Of a DNA stretch of 6,690 nucleotides, positions 1 through 6,690 are shown in pieces. The notes beneath the pieces are model-generated. The model did not search any database. It was not told the DNA's origin and worked only from the letters and a program-made list of their open reading frames with translations. This DNA is from Chitinophaga pinensis. Its GTDB lineage: Bacteria > Bacteroidota > Bacteroidia > Chitinophagales > Chitinophagaceae. The DNA is taken from positions 1 through 6,690 of the forward strand of contig CAMBGO010000135.1 in NCBI GenBank assembly GCA_945866165.1. Direction: 5' to 3'. Every line of letters starts with the position of its first letter. Within the stretch, counting starts at the first letter, position 1. The position numbers and the translations under genes were made by a program.

Positions 1-513
1 CACATGGGCATCATTGCGAATCTTCAGCTATCAAATCACCTTGATTTACGAGCCTATCCACTTAATTTGATTTTCAGTCAGAAAAAATTCAGCTACACCC
101 AACAGATTCCCAACCAACCTGATAACAACTACGACAAAATACAGGAAAAGACAGTAGAATCAATCGTAATGAGTTTTCCTATTCAGGTGAGATTGAAAAG
201 TGACCGGATAAATAACTTCAGGGTTTATACCCTTGCAGGCTTGAAATATGACTTCGACCTAGCAAGTAATTCCAATGCAAGAAACGCCGACGACATTGTG
301 AAAGTGAAAAAAGGAGATTATGGTGTTGAAGGTGGTATTGGATTTCAATTCTTCTTTCCCTATTTCATTCTATCTCCTGAAATAAAATTCAGTTATGGAC
401 TCTCCAATGTTCATAGTCGTGATGAATCCCTGCGATACTCAAATGTAATTGATAAGATGAACAGCAGGATGCTCTTGTTTTCAGTGCACTTTGAAGGTGG
501 TGGGGGGAAGTAA
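1..513 (+). CDS. porT: PorT-like outer-membrane beta-barrel protein, C-terminal part (type IX secretion), 5' truncated by window edge
   Basis: The reading frame is open from base 1 and ends at TAA 511-513. The ATG at base 4 is probably internal, because the stretch it opens (MGIIANLQLSNHLDLRAYP) resembles the middle of PorT proteins, where a strand containing 'GII.NL.L' precedes 'LDLR'. About 170 residues are present; the family is usually somewhat over 200, so the signal peptide and first strands are missing. The visible part alternates polar and hydrophobic residues in short strands typical of an outer-membrane barrel: residues around 60-80 (FPIQVRLKS, RVYTLAGLKYDFDL), then GVEGGIGFQFFFPYFILSPEIKFSYGL, and a final strand MLLFSVHFE. 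PorT (SprT in Flavobacterium) is an outer-membrane or periplasmic-facing component needed for T9SS secretion. The last residues, GGGGK, are an unusual glycine tail after the expected 'FE' end. A generic porin-family barrel is the alternative. The downstream neighbour is convergent. Confidence 0.75.
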   Translation, partial: HMGIIANLQLSNHLDLRAYPLNLIFSQKKFSYTQQIPNQPDNNYDKIQEKTVESIVMSFPIQVRLKSDRINNFRVYTLAGLKYDFDLASNSNARNADDIVKVKKGDYGVEGGIGFQFFFPYFILSPEIKFSYGLSNVHSRDESLRYSNVIDKMNSRMLLFSVHFEGGGGK

Positions 514-625
514 ATCAGAAGACAGACGACAGGAGACAGACGTCAGGAGACAGTAAAAATATATATTACATCTGAATTCTGACATCTGATGTCTGACGTC
601 TGATTCCTGACGTCTGATTTCTGAC
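514..625. repeat. Two opposed arrays of 7-base units forming an imperfect inverted repeat between convergent genes
   Basis: Bases 514-553 read as units of seven (atcagaa, gacagac, gacagga, gacagac, gtcagga, gacag). Bases 572-625 read as ctgaatt, ctgacat, ctgatgt, ctgacgt, ctgattc, ctgacgt, ctgattt, ctgac, a CTGANNT consensus of about 7.7 copies. Within the right arm, 593-605 and 607-619 are an exact 13-base direct repeat. Aligning 514-553 with the reverse complement of 586-625 by hand gives 30 matches in 40, around an AT-rich 32-base loop. Several mismatches recur every seven bases (left units mostly GACAG, reverse-complemented right units RTCAG). The spacer fills the gap between the stop codons of two convergent genes and could fold in RNA from either side. 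It lacks a T-run beside the stem, so it is not a standard intrinsic terminator. Confidence 0.85.
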
Positions 626-2281
626 TCAATAATCATACTCCCTTCTAAACATATTCCACCTCAAGCCAAGTGAGCTGAAAGCAGTGTTGGTGCTATTTTC
701 TTGGTTTCTAATATTAAAATTAGCTTCCAAAAAAAGATTTTCTTTCCACTCATAAGCCACCCAAAGATTTAGGTTAAGGTTTTTTCTACTAACTGGAGAA
801 CCATATCGAAAACCATCAAAAGCTGCCCTGGTTTCATTCGACAAGAAAATATTATTTCCAAAATTTTTATTCGCTGTGTCAACGCCATTCAACCAATAAA
901 TAGCTTTCGCTTGCACGGTCCATTTTGGTGCAGGCTGATAACGGAGTATTGAAACAAATTCTCTAATGTTAGACATCAACGGATGTGCCATGGGCTGATT
1001 ATAATGCGTGTAGTTTCCAACAGTATCAAAATGAGAATAGGTAAATGGCCTGATCCAATTGGCTTCCAATTGCAAGTCAAGGTTCTTTACATTCATTACA
1101 TCAATGTATTTTAAACCTCCTTGTATGGCCCACTTATTGCCCCACCAACCTTTTCGCTGACGAACATATTTGGTATTAAATTCATCTATCAAAACTTGCC
1201 CATATAATTGAAGTGTCTTTGCAATATTGGCTTTTGCATCAACCCCTATAAATGAATTATCGGGACTACCTACCTGCAATTCAGCTACACGTAAAAACAT
1301 CACAGGATTCAAATAACTGAATTCAAAATGATCTCTTCGTCCAAATACAATGCTCTCAAATAATCCAAGCGATAGCCACTTTGGAGCATTGAAACTAATA
1401 TGATGAAACACTGCATACTTCTTAGGGAATAGCGTATCCTTATCTACTCTGCGCGTATACTGTGAAGTCAACTCCATTATCCTGCTTACATAATTAAATC
1501 TTCCGGCATGCAAATTTAGATTGAGAAAAAGATGGGAGGCAGCATAATCACTCATGTACAAACTTCGATATCCTGATCCAAGAAACATCTTATCATAACC
1601 AAACTGAACATTAACAAATTTTGTTGCATTAAAAAATACGGAGCCCCTACCATCAAAATAATCATACCCATTCCCCTTAAACCGTTTAGAAAGGTTCGCG
1701 CCAGGAACACCACGGAACTGCGTCACACGTTGCCTTACAAACAAGGGTGGTCGTTCTTGATTTTCGGTGAGATATACATCGAATCCAATCTTATTTGCAA
1801 TCAACCCCCTGGCGACAGCACCACGTGAATTCAAAAAAAGAAATTGACCTGCATCTTTTTCTTGCATGGCCTGCAACTGTATCACAGGATTCACAGAAAG
1901 GAAAAAATCTTTTTGTTGAATCTTGATCATGTTGGCAGGGTCTTCATATATGCCCTTCAATAAAACCTTATTGCTTTTTATTGAATCACGATTTAAGTTG
2001 GACCACTCCAGGTTATTTAATTGTGACCGAGACAAGTTATACTGATCAACAGCTGAAAGCGATTTAGCAATAGTTGAATGTTCAATAGATTGTATCCACC
2101 ATTTCCTATTAAAAGGTTTTAAAAAAGAAAAATTAAGCAATGAATCATCTTGTAGCTTAATTTCCATCCGATCTAATAGGATATTGTCCTTTGAACCCTG
2201 CTGAAACAGGGTAGATTGTGCAATTATATTAATTGGAGCAATAAAAATGCAAGCGACTAAAAAGGTTTTGATAATTTGCAT
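626..2281 (-). CDS. Outer-membrane beta-barrel protein, Wzi-like / RemB-like family
   Basis: The product has 551 residues, starting at ATG 2279-2281 and ending at TGA 626-628 on the minus strand. Residues 1-21 form a signal peptide: Lys5, a hydrophobic core, and a likely Sec cleavage after Ala21 (NIIA|QS). The rest is rich in aromatic residues and amphipathic strands with small turns, as in an outer-membrane barrel. Examples are 210-232 (FFNATKFVNVQFGYD), 244-270 (LFLNLNLHAGRFNYVSRIMEL), 300-335, 355-366 and 500-545. The protein ends in an aromatic residue (REYDY). The 'FGYDKMFLGSGYRS' segment, at about 227-240, and the overall length recall Bacteroidota proteins annotated as capsule-assembly Wzi family or gliding protein RemB. 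Wzi anchors capsule at the cell surface in enterobacteria; RemB affects gliding and attachment in Flavobacterium. This assignment is from memory of family style, not a search. The gene is convergent with the porT-like gene and divergent from dihydroorotase. It has no co-directional partner in the window. Confidence 0.7.
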   Translation of the reverse strand: MQIIKTFLVACIFIAPINIIAQSTLFQQGSKDNILLDRMEIKLQDDSLLNFSFLKPFNRKWWIQSIEHSTIAKSLSAVDQYNLSRSQLNNLEWSNLNRDSIKSNKVLLKGIYEDPANMIKIQQKDFFLSVNPVIQLQAMQEKDAGQFLFLNSRGAVARGLIANKIGFDVYLTENQERPPLFVRQRVTQFRGVPGANLSKRFKGNGYDYFDGRGSVFFNATKFVNVQFGYDKMFLGSGYRSLYMSDYAASHLFLNLNLHAGRFNYVSRIMELTSQYTRRVDKDTLFPKKYAVFHHISFNAPKWLSLGLFESIVFGRRDHFEFSYLNPVMFLRVAELQVGSPDNSFIGVDAKANIAKTLQLYGQVLIDEFNTKYVRQRKGWWGNKWAIQGGLKYIDVMNVKNLDLQLEANWIRPFTYSHFDTVGNYTHYNQPMAHPLMSNIREFVSILRYQPAPKWTVQAKAIYWLNGVDTANKNFGNNIFLSNETRAAFDGFRYGSPVSRKNLNLNLWVAYEWKENLFLEANFNIRNQENSTNTAFSSLGLRWNMFRREYDY

Positions 2282-2305
2282 GTTATAAACTTAAATCATC
2301 CGAGA
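2282..2305. promoter_or_regulatory. 24-base divergent gap between barrel gene and dihydroorotase starts
   Basis: Only 24 AT-rich bases separate the two divergent start codons (minus ATG at 2279-2281, plus ATG at 2306-2308). Any promoter of either gene must therefore lie largely inside the coding sequence of the other. I found no convincing match to the Bacteroidota consensus (TTG, then TAnnTTTG about 19-21 bases on) for either direction. The closest is TAAGTTTA on the minus strand (2286-2293), which is too close to its start codon to be persuasive. The region is listed because it must hold part of the control of both genes, not because a site was identified. Confidence 0.35.
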
Positions 2306-3649
2306 ATGTCGAATATTATTATAAAAAACACATCGATTGTAAACGAAGGTAAAACATACCAAGGGGATATCCTTATCGGCGATCAACGCATCTTAAAAAT
2401 TGATGGCATAATTGATAATAAATATAATGCAAGAGAAATAGATGGCTCCAACAAATATGTATTGCCAGGTGTGATTGATGACCAAGTTCATTTCAGGGAA
2501 CCAGGTCTAACACATAAAGCAGATATCCATACTGAATCAATTGCGGCAGTGGCTGGTGGCACTACAACTTTTATGGAAATGCCAAATACCAAACCCGCTG
2601 CACTTACCCAAGAACTACTTGAAGAAAAATACATTATTGCAGCAAATGCCTCTCCTGCCAATTATTCATTTTTCATGGGTACTTCAAATGACAATGAAGA
2701 AGAAGTACTTAAAACAAATGAGAAAAAAGACAGGGTATGTGGAATAAAAATTTTTATGGGAGCCTCAACTGGGAATATGTTGGTTGACAACCACCTTACA
2801 CTCGATAATATTTTTAGAAAAAGCGAATTACTAATTGCTACACACTGTGAAGATGAACGCATCATCAAATCCAATCTTCAACGTATCCAGTCTGAAAAGA
2901 AAATATTAGAAGCATCAGACCATCCAATCATCAGGGATATTGAAGGATGCTTTGAATCTTCGCTGATGGCAGTTCAGTTGGCCATGAGAAATAATACAAG
3001 ATTGCATATACTGCATATTTCAACTGCGAAGGAACTGCAACTGTTTACCAACTTGATAGAATTAAAAGACAAACGGATAACCTCCGAAGTATGCATTCAC
3101 CACTTACATTTTACAGCGGATGATTATGCAACATTGGGTAACAAAATAAAATGTAATCCCGCCATCAAAGCAAGTGAAAACCGGGATGCACTTTGGGAAG
3201 CCTTGCTGGACAATCGTCTTGATGTGATAGCAACCGATCATGCACCTCATACCATGGAAGAAAAATTCGGAGGATACACCGAATCACACGCTGGATTGCC
3301 ACTTGTTCAACACAGTCTGCTGATGATGCTACATTATCACAAACAAGAAAAGATATCCATAGAAAAACTTGTTCAAAAAATGTCACACAATGTTGCAACT
3401 TGTTTTCAAATAAAAGAAAGGGGATTTATTCGGGAAGGATATTTTGCAGACCTTGTAATGGTAGATTTAAATAAACAAACAACTATCTCCAAAGAAAATA
3501 TCTTGTACAAATGTGGATGGAGTCCGCTTGAAGGATTTACCGCACCTGCATCAATTGATACAACTTTTGTAAACGGATACCCTGTTTATGAAAATAACAA
3601 AGTAGATGCATCACATAGGGGAATGCGCTTAACATTTGATAGGAATTAA
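2306..3649 (+). CDS. pyrC: Dihydroorotase (class I, Bacteroidota type)
   Basis: This 447-residue amidohydrolase catalyses reversible cyclisation of N-carbamoyl-L-aspartate to L-dihydroorotate, the third step of de novo pyrimidine synthesis in the cytoplasm. Family marks occur in order: the N-terminal beta-sandwich; GVIDDQVHFREPGLTHK at 55-71; MEMPNTKP at 90-97; GIKIFMGASTGN at 146-157 with Lys148, the likely carboxylated metal bridge; ATHCED with His180; LHILHIST with His234/His237; and ATDHAPH at 309-315 with catalytic Asp311. The C-terminal GYFADLVMVD and CGWSPLEGF segments close the barrel and sandwich. The usual HxH metal motif before REPG is QVH here: Gln60 replaces the first histidine. 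I recall the same DDQVHFREPG in the Porphyromonas gingivalis enzyme, so this seems a lineage trait. I chose ATG 2306 because MSNIIIKNTSIVNEGKT matches the family N-terminus. A longer TTG start at 2276 would overlap the divergent gene and add ten unconserved residues. The next gene begins 8 bases after the stop. Confidence 0.93.
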   Translation: MSNIIIKNTSIVNEGKTYQGDILIGDQRILKIDGIIDNKYNAREIDGSNKYVLPGVIDDQVHFREPGLTHKADIHTESIAAVAGGTTTFMEMPNTKPAALTQELLEEKYIIAANASPANYSFFMGTSNDNEEEVLKTNEKKDRVCGIKIFMGASTGNMLVDNHLTLDNIFRKSELLIATHCEDERIIKSNLQRIQSEKKILEASDHPIIRDIEGCFESSLMAVQLAMRNNTRLHILHISTAKELQLFTNLIELKDKRITSEVCIHHLHFTADDYATLGNKIKCNPAIKASENRDALWEALLDNRLDVIATDHAPHTMEEKFGGYTESHAGLPLVQHSLLMMLHYHKQEKISIEKLVQKMSHNVATCFQIKERGFIREGYFADLVMVDLNKQTTISKENILYKCGWSPLEGFTAPASIDTTFVNGYPVYENNKVDASHRGMRLTFDRN

Positions 3650-3657
3650 TCACCAAC

Positions 3658-4998
3658 ATGAGAATCGACAAAACGACCTTATACGACCTTTCGGTTTTTG
3701 ATAAGGATGAAGATTTCTCTTTATTTCACAAAATAGATTTTACAAAAACCATTGCTGGAAGATCGAGCCTACTCAATTTTTTCAAGCAGCCATTTGGTTC
3801 AATTGAAGAAATACTTCAAGTACAGAACATCATTAAAATAATTAGTAATGATATACATTCCTGGCCGTCTAACATCACCAATGGAACCCTGTTGGTTATC
3901 GACAAATTTTTAGACGATAACCCAGAAACGATTCCGGCTGAACCAAATCCAATAAATACTTTTATATATAAATTTATTCACCCGACAGGGTATTCAATGA
4001 TCCTCTTTTCAGTAAAACAATTATTTGAACTGGTGAAGGGATATGAATTGATTTTACGATTTTTCATAGGGAAAGAAATTCCCCAAAAATTATCAACTGT
4101 ATTATCTCAAGCAGAAAAAATCATTTCGCATAAAAGTCTAAAGTCACTAAAAGGGAAAAAATATTTTTCTGAAATGGACAGGACCGACATATTGAACTAT
4201 GGTAGGTTTTTCCATGTTGATTTTGCTGCAGAACTAAGATTGCTATCTGTATTGTATGGATCATTGGATGCATGGTATTCAATGGCGATGGCCACCAAGG
4301 AATTAAAATTGAATTTTCCAACATTCATCGAAAGCTCAGAACCAATTTTCAATGCAAAGGGACTTCATCATCCGCTTTTACAAAATCCCGTTCCATACGA
4401 CCTTGAGTTGAATGACAAGAAAAATTTCATCTTTCTAACAGGTGCAAACATGGCGGGTAAAAGCACGCTGATAAAAAGCGTAGGAATAGCGACCTACCTA
4501 GCGCATTTGGGAATGGGTGTTCCGGCACAATCAATGTCGCTAACCCTTTTTGAGGGTATCTTAAGCAATATCAATGTGGCAGATAATATCGTAAAAGGGG
4601 AAAGCTATTTTTTTAATGAAGTGAAAAGAATCAAAGAAACACTATCAACCATTGGTGATGGGAAAAGATGGTTGGTGTTGATTGATGAACTCTTCAAAGG
4701 AACAAATATCCAAGATGCCATGAAATGCTCACTCACGGTAGTAGGTGGCCTGGTTAAAATGAAGACTGGACTTTTTATTTTATCGTCACACCTTTACGAG
4801 ATAGGCGATGAATTAAAACAATATCCTGCTATCGGTTTCAAGTACTTCGAAACCAATCTGGAAAATAATGAATTAAAATTCAGTTATCAGTTGAAGGAAG
4901 GCATTAGCACAGATAGGATAGGATACCTCATTCTAAAAAAAGAAGGAGTGGTAGACATGATTGAAGGTATTGGGAAAACAACCATATCAAACGATTAA
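3658..4998 (+). CDS. Short MutS-family ATPase lacking mismatch-recognition domains
   Basis: The product has 446 residues, about half the length of MutS or MutS2. The C-terminal half is a clear MutS domain V ATPase of the ABC type: Walker A TGANMAGKST at 261-270 with Lys268 (MutS usually TGPNMGGKST); the GESYFFNEV signature region at 314-322, matching STFMVEM; Walker B LVLIDE at 339-344 with Asp343 and Glu344; the D-loop-like FKGTN at 346-350; and the switch histidine in LSSHLYE at His378. Residues 1-240 look like the helical core and clamp, starting with a 'F..IDFTKTIAGRSSLLNFF' stretch that resembles 'T.~GR..L..WL' of MutS domain III. There is no N-terminal FxE mismatch-reading domain and no C-terminal Smr nuclease, so it is neither canonical MutS nor MutS2. 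It probably binds and hydrolyses ATP as a dimer on some DNA structure; the substrate is unknown. ATG 3658 lies 8 bases after dihydroorotase, so co-transcription is likely. All ATPase residues are present, so it is not a degraded copy. Confidence 0.85.
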   Translation: MRIDKTTLYDLSVFDKDEDFSLFHKIDFTKTIAGRSSLLNFFKQPFGSIEEILQVQNIIKIISNDIHSWPSNITNGTLLVIDKFLDDNPETIPAEPNPINTFIYKFIHPTGYSMILFSVKQLFELVKGYELILRFFIGKEIPQKLSTVLSQAEKIISHKSLKSLKGKKYFSEMDRTDILNYGRFFHVDFAAELRLLSVLYGSLDAWYSMAMATKELKLNFPTFIESSEPIFNAKGLHHPLLQNPVPYDLELNDKKNFIFLTGANMAGKSTLIKSVGIATYLAHLGMGVPAQSMSLTLFEGILSNINVADNIVKGESYFFNEVKRIKETLSTIGDGKRWLVLIDELFKGTNIQDAMKCSLTVVGGLVKMKTGLFILSSHLYEIGDELKQYPAIGFKYFETNLENNELKFSYQLKEGISTDRIGYLILKKEGVVDMIEGIGKTTISND

Positions 4999-5083
4999 TA
5001 CTACATCTACATCAGTTTATTTTACTTTCTATTCAAGGGTTTAATACCAAATGAATTACAATATGCAGCAATAGCTTTACACC
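4999..5083. other. 85-base intergenic spacer before the YifB/ComM-like gene
   Basis: The spacer is AT-rich with no hairpin followed by a T-run and no small reading frame of note. TAGCTTTA at 5072-5079 resembles the Bacteroidota -7 element TAnnTTTG. However, it ends four bases before the ATG and no TTG sits at the expected -33 distance, so I do not call it a promoter. The spacing allows either read-through from the upstream pair or a separate promoter. Confidence 0.4.
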
Positions 5084-6631
5084 ATGTTTGTAAAGACCTA
5101 TGGCAGCGCAGTATATGGGGTAGAAGCAACCACCATAACAATTGAAGTTAATTGGACCGCACAGGGAAAAGATTATTGTATTGTAGGGTTGCCCGACAAT
5201 GCTATAAAAGAAAGTATGCAGCGGGTAGAAAGTGCTATCAAGTCGAACGGATTTGAAATGCCAAGAACAAGAATTGTTGTAAACCTCGCACCAGCTGACC
5301 TGAAAAAAAGTGGAACAGCATTCGATCTTCCGATTGCTATTGGCGTATTAACTGCATCGGAGCAAATAAAAATCACAAAGAGTCTTTCGGATCATATCAT
5401 GATGGGAGAACTAAGTCTCGATGGTGAACTAAGAGCCATTCGAGGTGCATTGCCAATTGCAATACAGGCAAAAAGGGAAGGCTTCAAGGGATTGATCATT
5501 CCGCACATGAATGCAAGAGAGGCTGCCATGGTAGATGAGGTGAATGTATTCGGAATGAAAACTTTAAAAGAAGTTGTAGCATTTATAAGACAGGAAGGCA
5601 ACAATTTTACACCACTAAAAATTGATGTGAAGAAGGAATTTTATGATTCGCAACAACAATTTGAATCAGATTTTTCAGAAGTAAAAGGACAGGAAAATAT
5701 AAAACGTGCAATGGAAATCGCGGCGGCGGGCGGACATAATGTTATTCTCATTGGTCCGCCCGGCGCCGGGAAAACCATGCTCGCAAAACGGCTTCCATCT
5801 ATCCTTCCTCCCCTATCATTGGAAGAATCACTTGAATCCACCAAGATACATAGCGTAGCAGGAAAACTTCCCGAACACAGCAGTCTCATCACAAAAAGAC
5901 CTTTTAGAAGTCCACACCATACCATCAGCGATGTTGCACTTGTTGGCGGAGGATCATCACCGCAGCCAGGAGAAATATCACTTGCACACAACGGCGTGCT
6001 GTTTCTTGATGAACTTCCTGAATTCAAACGCACCGTATTGGAAGTAATGCGACAACCCATTGAAGAAAGAAAAGTAACCATCTCGAGAGCAAGAATCGCC
6101 ATCGACTTCCCAACATCGTTCATGCTGATAGCCTCCATGAACCCCTGCCCTTGTGGATTCTACAACCACCCTGAAAAAAAATGCACCTGTCCACCAGGCG
6201 CAGTATTGAAATACCTCAATAAAATATCGGGGCCGTTACTCGACAGAATTGACTTACATGTAGAGGTAACACCCGTGGCCTATGCACAACTGGCTTCAAC
6301 AAGCACAGCAGAGCCTTCATCAGAAATAAGAAATAGGGTAATTGCTGCAAGAAATTTACAGGCAGAACGATTTCAGCCCATGCCAGGCATTTATGCGAAC
6401 GCACAAATGAATGCAAATGAATTGAAAAAAATGTGTCTGTTAAATGAAGAGGGACAAAGCCTGCTTAAAAAGGCTATGGAGCGGTTAAATCTATCTGCTA
6501 GAGCTTATGATAGAATTCTTAAAGTCTCAAGAACCATTGCAGACCTAGCATCGAGTGAAAAAATCATGACTGAACATATTGCCGAAGCCATTCAATACAG
6601 GAACCTTGATAGAGAAGGTTGGGGTGGTTAA
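5084..6631 (+). CDS. comM: YifB/ComM family Mg-chelatase-like AAA+ ATPase
   Basis: This is a full-length 515-residue member of the YifB/ComM family. The N-terminal ChlI-type domain (about 20-140, related to the Lon protease fold) carries IVGLPDNAIKES at 33-44 and VNLAPADLKKSGTAFDLPIAIG at 66-87. The AAA+ core has Walker A GPPGAGKT at 224-231 (Lys230), the FRSPHHTISD stretch at 274-283, Walker B VLFLDE at 305-310, VMRQPIEERKVTISRA at 321-336, and the GPLLDRIDLHVEV segment at 383-395 with the likely arginine finger Arg388. Four cysteines in CPC (355, 357) and CTC (367, 369) form a probable zinc site. The C-terminal lid ends with LSARAYDRILKVSRTIADL, including sensor-2 arginines. ComM in Vibrio and Haemophilus is a hexameric branch-migration helicase that helps integrate transforming DNA; in organisms not known to transform, its role is unsettled. 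ATG 5084 matches the family start MFVKTYGSAVYGVEA. The gene runs in the same direction as the MutS-like gene. Confidence 0.93.
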   Translation: MFVKTYGSAVYGVEATTITIEVNWTAQGKDYCIVGLPDNAIKESMQRVESAIKSNGFEMPRTRIVVNLAPADLKKSGTAFDLPIAIGVLTASEQIKITKSLSDHIMMGELSLDGELRAIRGALPIAIQAKREGFKGLIIPHMNAREAAMVDEVNVFGMKTLKEVVAFIRQEGNNFTPLKIDVKKEFYDSQQQFESDFSEVKGQENIKRAMEIAAAGGHNVILIGPPGAGKTMLAKRLPSILPPLSLEESLESTKIHSVAGKLPEHSSLITKRPFRSPHHTISDVALVGGGSSPQPGEISLAHNGVLFLDELPEFKRTVLEVMRQPIEERKVTISRARIAIDFPTSFMLIASMNPCPCGFYNHPEKKCTCPPGAVLKYLNKISGPLLDRIDLHVEVTPVAYAQLASTSTAEPSSEIRNRVIAARNLQAERFQPMPGIYANAQMNANELKKMCLLNEEGQSLLKKAMERLNLSARAYDRILKVSRTIADLASSEKIMTEHIAEAIQYRNLDREGWGG

Positions 6632-6662
6632 TTTTAATCTGTAATATTTTTTATGAAGAGTC

Positions 6663-6690
6663 AGGGTTTAGAGTTTAGGGTTTAGGGTTT
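6663..6690. repeat. AGGGTTT heptamer tandem repeat (telomere-like unit), truncated by window end
   Basis: Four consecutive 7-base units are visible: AGGGTTT at 6663-6669, AGAGTTT at 6670-6676 with one change, then AGGGTTT at 6677-6683 and 6684-6690. The array begins 32 bases after the stop of the YifB/ComM gene and runs off the window, so its full length is unknown. The unit equals the plant-type telomere repeat TTTAGGG, but here it follows a bacterial gene and is best read as an intergenic heptamer microsatellite. No reading frame of significance crosses it. Confidence 0.85.

Noticed and set aside
514..625. CRISPR array or standard intrinsic terminator
   Set aside because: The 7-base units have no unique spacers, so it is not CRISPR; the stem has periodic mismatches and no adjacent T-run, so it is not a standard terminator.
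2276..2305. Longer dihydroorotase start at TTG 2276
   Set aside because: It overlaps the start of the divergent gene and adds ten residues with no family similarity; ATG 2306 gives the standard N-terminus.
3165..3398. Minus-strand open frame inside dihydroorotase
   Set aside because: It is antisense to conserved catalytic segments, with low-complexity content and no independent signal.
5072..5079. TAGCTTTA as a Bacteroidota -7 promoter element for the YifB/ComM-like gene
   Set aside because: It ends four bases before the start codon, has one mismatch, and lacks a TTG at the -33 spacing.
5641..6138. 165-residue minus-strand open frame inside the YifB/ComM-like gene
   Set aside because: It lies wholly within a well-conserved AAA+ coding region, has no recognisable domain, and is the antisense shadow of that gene.
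6653..6685. Short open frame from ATG 6653 running into the heptamer repeat
   Set aside because: It reaches a stop after ten codons and is made mostly of repeat sequence.

Overview
The window is low-GC DNA carrying one gene fragment and four complete genes. The organism is almost certainly a member of the Bacteroidota, most likely a Chitinophagaceae- or Saprospiria-like environmental bacterium. The evidence is the gene content: a PorT-type outer-membrane protein of the type IX secretion system, a Wzi/RemB-like outer-membrane barrel, a dihydroorotase of the type I recall from Porphyromonas and Bacteroides, and a short MutS-like ATPase. Start codons also lack clear Shine-Dalgarno sequences, which is usual in this phylum.

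Layout. The 3' end of a porT-like gene enters from the left (1-513, +). It meets, tail to tail, a 551-residue outer-membrane barrel gene (626-2281, -). The 112 bases between them are almost wholly tandem 7-base units arranged as two arms of opposite polarity. The barrel gene is divergent from a rightward run of three genes: dihydroorotase (2306-3649), a short MutS-family ATPase lacking the mismatch-recognition domains (3658-4998), and a YifB/ComM-type AAA+ ATPase (5084-6631). The first two are 8 bases apart and look co-transcribed. The third follows after 85 bases. The window ends inside a second 7-base tandem repeat, AGGGTTT, identical in unit to the plant-type telomere repeat.

How the genes relate. 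The left half is cell-envelope biology, with a T9SS component and an outer-membrane barrel possibly tied to surface polysaccharide or gliding. The right half is nucleotide and DNA metabolism: pyrimidine synthesis, a MutS-like ATPase and a branch-migration-type ATPase. This looks like ordinary chromosomal core sequence. I see no phage, insertion sequence, CRISPR array, tRNA or rRNA, and no defence or biosynthetic cluster. No new multi-gene system is evident. The least explained signals are the two 7-base intergenic repeats and the reduced MutS paralogue.
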